Positions 43,705 to 46,042 of a stretch of 46,042 nt of DNA are shown piece after piece. Each line of letters starts with the position of its first letter. Positions within the stretch are counted from its first letter, which is position 1. The translations under genes and the position numbers were made by a program. The notes below the pieces were generated by a model that saw only the letters and a program-made list of their open reading frames with translations, was not told the DNA's origin and ran no database searches. Source of the DNA: Propionibacterium sp. (GTDB lineage: Bacteria; Actinomycetota; Actinomycetes; Propionibacteriales; Propionibacteriaceae); the NCBI GenBank assembly GCA_012839035.1, contig DUOB01000102.1, positions 1-46,042 on the forward strand. The letters are read 5' to 3'.

Positions 43705-45270
43705 GTGCGACTTCGTCTGACTGCCCTGAGCGGGATTCTCGCGCTCGCGCTGTCGGGCTGCGCCGCGACGCCGCCGATCACGCCGCCGACCGCGCCGACG
43801 ACCAACCTCCCGGATCCGGGACCCCGCACCTCGCCGGATCGGCCCCGGCCTGCCTTGCCCCTGGTCCGGGTCGAAGGGATCACCCGCCCGCCTCCCGGTG
43901 ACGGAGTGGAGCGCTATCTCGAGCAGGAGGTGGACTGGCGTACCTGCACCGTGCGCGGCTCGGCCCACCAGTGCGCCGAAGTTCTCGCCCCATTGGATTG
44001 GGCGGCACCGGAGGACGACACGGCTCTCACGCTCTTCCTGGTGCGGGTGCGGGCGACGAAAGAGCCCCGACTGGGCACGCTCTTCGTCAACCCCGGTGGC
44101 CCCGGTGAGCCGGGCACGGGCTTGGCCACCTCTTTCGCGCGTACGGGCCTCGAACAGTTCGACATCGTCGGCTGGGATCCGCGGGGGACGGGACGCTCCA
44201 CTCCGGTCGCTTGTGCGTCCGGGCCGGAAATGGATGCCTTCTTCGGCGTCGACATCTCCCCGGATGACGAGGCTGAACGGCAGGCCGCCATCGAGGCGAG
44301 CAAGGCCTTCGGGGAAGCCTGCCTGGAGAACTCGGGTCGTCTGCTGCAGCACATCTCCACCCTCGACACGGTCGCTGATCTCGACCTGCTGCGCAGTGTG
44401 CTGGGGGAGGACGAGCTCAACTTCTTCGGCTATTCCTATGGCACTGATATTGGTTCGAGGTACGCCCACACCTACCCCCATCTGGTGGGGCGCATGGTCC
44501 TCGACGGGGCCGTTGACGTGACCGGTTCTGAGGAAGTGATCCAGGCGATGGGGTTCGAACGGGCACTGCAGAACTTTGCCGCGTGGTGTGCCGACCAGAA
44601 CTGTTCGCTCGGCCGGGACCCGGCACGGGTCGTTGAGTCGGTGACCGGGTTCCTCGATCGGCTCGACCGACGACCGCTCCCTGTGGGGGAGCGCGAACTC
44701 ACCCAATCACAGGCGGTGACCGGCATCGTCGTGGCACTCTACGGGGCCGAGAACGAGTGGACGCTGCTGCACAACGCGCTGCAACGAGCCCGCGACGGCG
44801 ATGGCTCGCTGCTATTGCAGATGGCCGACTTCTACAATGCCCGAGCCGCCGACGGCACCTACGATGCCCGGATGCCGGCGTTCACGGCGATCCGATGTCT
44901 CGACGAGGCTGATGGGGGGATCGCCGGCGCAGAGCACAGGGCAGCGGTCCAGAGCGAGAAGGCACCGATCCTCGGCCCCTATTTCGGAGTGGATTATCTC
45001 TGCCCGGTCTGGCCGGTCGCGCCGATCGACCCGCCGGAACCGGTGACCGCCAAGGGAGCTGCGCCGATCCTTGTCGTCGGCTCGACGGGCGACTCCGCCA
45101 CCCCCTATGAGCACGCAGAGGCGATGGCTCGGCAGCTTGAGTCGGGCGTCCTGTTGACCTATGACGGTCCCGGCCACGGTGCCTATGGCGGGGGTTCCAC
45201 GTGCGTTGATGACGCTGTAGTCCGATATTTCACCGAGAGTTCACCGGCAGATCACCGGACTTGTCGCTGA
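43705..45270 (+). CDS. Secreted lipoprotein alpha/beta-hydrolase, tripeptidyl aminopeptidase family
   Basis: 521 residues from GTG 43705. A lipoprotein signal peptide ends with LALSGCAA, a lipobox with Cys19. A Pro/Thr-rich linker follows, then the hydrolase: GYSYGTD holds the nucleophile Ser (GxSxG), and the C-terminal TAP-like domain has TGDSATPY (Asp) and GPGHGAY (His). It should remove short peptides from the N-terminus of substrates outside the cell, tethered to the membrane. AGGAG touches the GTG too closely to serve as ribosome site, so a leaderless start is more likely. This peptidase after ricT is a recurrent actinobacterial pair. Confidence 0.9.
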   Translation: MRLRLTALSGILALALSGCAATPPITPPTAPTTNLPDPGPRTSPDRPRPALPLVRVEGITRPPPGDGVERYLEQEVDWRTCTVRGSAHQCAEVLAPLDWAAPEDDTALTLFLVRVRATKEPRLGTLFVNPGGPGEPGTGLATSFARTGLEQFDIVGWDPRGTGRSTPVACASGPEMDAFFGVDISPDDEAERQAAIEASKAFGEACLENSGRLLQHISTLDTVADLDLLRSVLGEDELNFFGYSYGTDIGSRYAHTYPHLVGRMVLDGAVDVTGSEEVIQAMGFERALQNFAAWCADQNCSLGRDPARVVESVTGFLDRLDRRPLPVGERELTQSQAVTGIVVALYGAENEWTLLHNALQRARDGDGSLLLQMADFYNARAADGTYDARMPAFTAIRCLDEADGGIAGAEHRAAVQSEKAPILGPYFGVDYLCPVWPVAPIDPPEPVTAKGAAPILVVGSTGDSATPYEHAEAMARQLESGVLLTYDGPGHGAYGGGSTCVDDAVVRYFTESSPADHRTCR

Positions 45271-45316
45271 GACGCCGGACTGACCGGCAACCCTAACCCG
45301 ACGATAGATTTCCCTT

Positions 45317-45339
45317 TACCCTCACCCTCTGTGAGGGTA
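45317..45339 (+). terminator. Perfect 9-bp hairpin TACCCTCAC/GTGAGGGTA
   Basis: Arms 45317-45325 and 45331-45339 with a 5-nt loop, 46 nt after the peptidase stop. It may terminate that gene. Its 3' arm shares TA with a possible -10 (TACGCT, 45338-45343), so it may also be an operator. Confidence 0.5.
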
Positions 45340-45349
45340 CGCTGGCGAA

Positions 45350-45397
45350 GTGCCTGTTGCCGGATGGGCTCGAACAGCTTGTGTCCGGTCAAGGTGA
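45350..45397 (+). CDS. Possible 15-codon leaderless upstream ORF
   Basis: GTG 45350 lies exactly 6 nt after TACGCT (45338-45343) and opens a 15-codon frame that ends TGA at 45397, ahead of the acyltransferase gene. It could be a leader peptide on a 105-nt leader. Evidence is only spacing and position. Confidence 0.25.
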   Translation: MPVAGWARTACVRSR

Positions 45398-45454
45398 GCC
45401 GCTGGCCCTGTCGAACCGGCTTGCCGTCGTTTGCGAGATCCGGAAAGGGTGGGC

Positions 45455-46042
45455 GTGGCAACCGGAAGATTGAGCGACACGTTGTCCTCGCGGAACAACT
45501 CCCTGGGGCTCCTCCGCCTTGTCTTCGCGAGTTTTGTGCTGATCTCCCACGCGTTCCCCATTGGCGGGTTCGGGGTCGACCCGACGCACGTGTGGTGGAA
45601 CAGGCAGGCGGATATCAGTCAGATCGGTCTCTTGGGCTTCTTCGCGCTGAGCGGCTATTTGATCACTCAGAGCGCCCAGCGCAGAGACCCGCTCCAGTTC
45701 TTGTGGGCACGATTCCTTCGGATCTATCCCGCCTATCTGGCGGTACTGCTCGTCACCGCGTTGATAATCGGGCCGTGGGCTTTCCGGCACGAGCAGGGGA
45801 CGTTGAGCGGTTACTGGACCACCGGTGACGGTGGGCCACTGATGTTTGTGATCAACAATCTCCTGCTCAAGCAGCAGCAACGTGGCATCCACGACATCTG
45901 GGGTTCGCTCCCACACGGCATCATCAGCGGGGAATCCGTCATGAACGTGAGCCTGTGGACGCTCTATTGGGAATTCCTCTGCTATTTCCTCATCGGCGCG
46001 TTGGCCGTCTTCGGGTTGTTGCGTCGGGCGAAGTGGATCCCC
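45455..46042 (+). CDS. Acyltransferase 3 family membrane protein (partial)
   Basis: 196 codons are visible and the gene runs off the right edge. It starts at GTG 45455 with AAAGGG upstream. GTG 45449 is an alternative. The opening NNSLGLLRLVFASFVLISH has the conserved LRxxxxxxVxxxH motif with the catalytic-site His, and FFALSGYLIT and ARFLRIYPAY are the next family signatures. These multi-helix proteins O-acylate exported polysaccharides, peptidoglycan or lipids. The substrate is unknown. No other envelope polysaccharide genes are visible on the short remaining stretch. Confidence 0.85.
   Translation, partial: MATGRLSDTLSSRNNSLGLLRLVFASFVLISHAFPIGGFGVDPTHVWWNRQADISQIGLLGFFALSGYLITQSAQRRDPLQFLWARFLRIYPAYLAVLLVTALIIGPWAFRHEQGTLSGYWTTGDGGPLMFVINNLLLKQQQRGIHDIWGSLPHGIISGESVMNVSLWTLYWEFLCYFLIGALAVFGLLRRAKWIP

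Noticed and set aside
42367..44706. 779-codon open frame on the minus strand
   Set aside because: Antisense to the DoxX, ricT and peptidase genes. No start signal and no domain.
45271..45454. tRNA gene after the peptidase
   Set aside because: No TTCGA-type T-loop with matching arms and no cloverleaf could be drawn. The only structure is the 9-bp hairpin.

Overview
The window is high-GC DNA with dense gene packing, four-base stop/start overlaps and many leaderless-looking promoters, which points to an actinobacterium. Gene content (Ssd/CpaE-type Tad locus with a DUF4244 pilin, DprE1/DprE2, family 5 uracil-DNA glycosylase, topoisomerase I with a lysine-rich tail, topA-tmk-holB-ricT-peptidase order, K+-independent H+-pyrophosphatase) fits the Propionibacteriales, probably Propionibacteriaceae. 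The family is an inference from gene content and order. No rRNA, tRNA, insertion sequence, prophage or CRISPR array was seen.

Layout. 1-1886 (-): aromatic-acid type MFS transporter with a C-terminal universal-stress-like domain, cut by the window edge. 2200-5389: GNAT protein, CPBP intramembrane protease (-), then a NarL-type two-component pair behind two CATGAC palindromes. 5397-9059 (-): dprE2, dprE1, a ROK protein and a Holin-X membrane protein. 9108-12386 (-): nhaA and acs. 12547-19907 (+): five genes joined by four consecutive 4-nt overlaps, encoding a SWIM zinc-finger protein, a DUF5691 helical protein, a MoxR AAA+ ATPase, a DUF5682 protein with TraB/Tiki-like motifs, and a VWA protein with intact MIDAS. 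19912-21374: a methyltransferase (-) and a degenerate Fic-like protein (+) from one bidirectional promoter. 21688-26717 (+): Tad pilus locus in two transcription units. 26764-31250 (+): hppA and prpE. 31270-33255 (-): wrbA and a GlcD-type oxidase. 33371-35664 (+): methyltransferase and udgB. 35834-45270 (+): topA, CYTH-like gene, tmk, holB, a DoxX protein, ricT and a secreted lipoprotein peptidase. 45455-end (+): partial acyltransferase.

The best candidate for an undescribed system is the 12547-19907 operon. A MoxR ATPase with a VWA partner usually forms a metal- or cofactor-dependent remodelling machine. Here the pair is locked by translational coupling to a SWIM protein, a helical scaffold and a large protein that carries two GxxH motifs plus a glutamate, as in TraB/Tiki-type metallohydrolases. 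As far as I know, no function has been shown for this set.

The second notable signal is regulatory. The two Tad transcription units start with the same promoter layout: TGTCCACAGGC, 12 nt, GTGAACCG, 17 nt, CAnnGT. The TGTCCACA core matches the actinobacterial DnaA box. A perfect 12-bp hairpin follows the pilin gene, which would favour pilin over the minor pseudopilins. In metabolism, acs and prpE both release pyrophosphate, which HppA can use for proton pumping.
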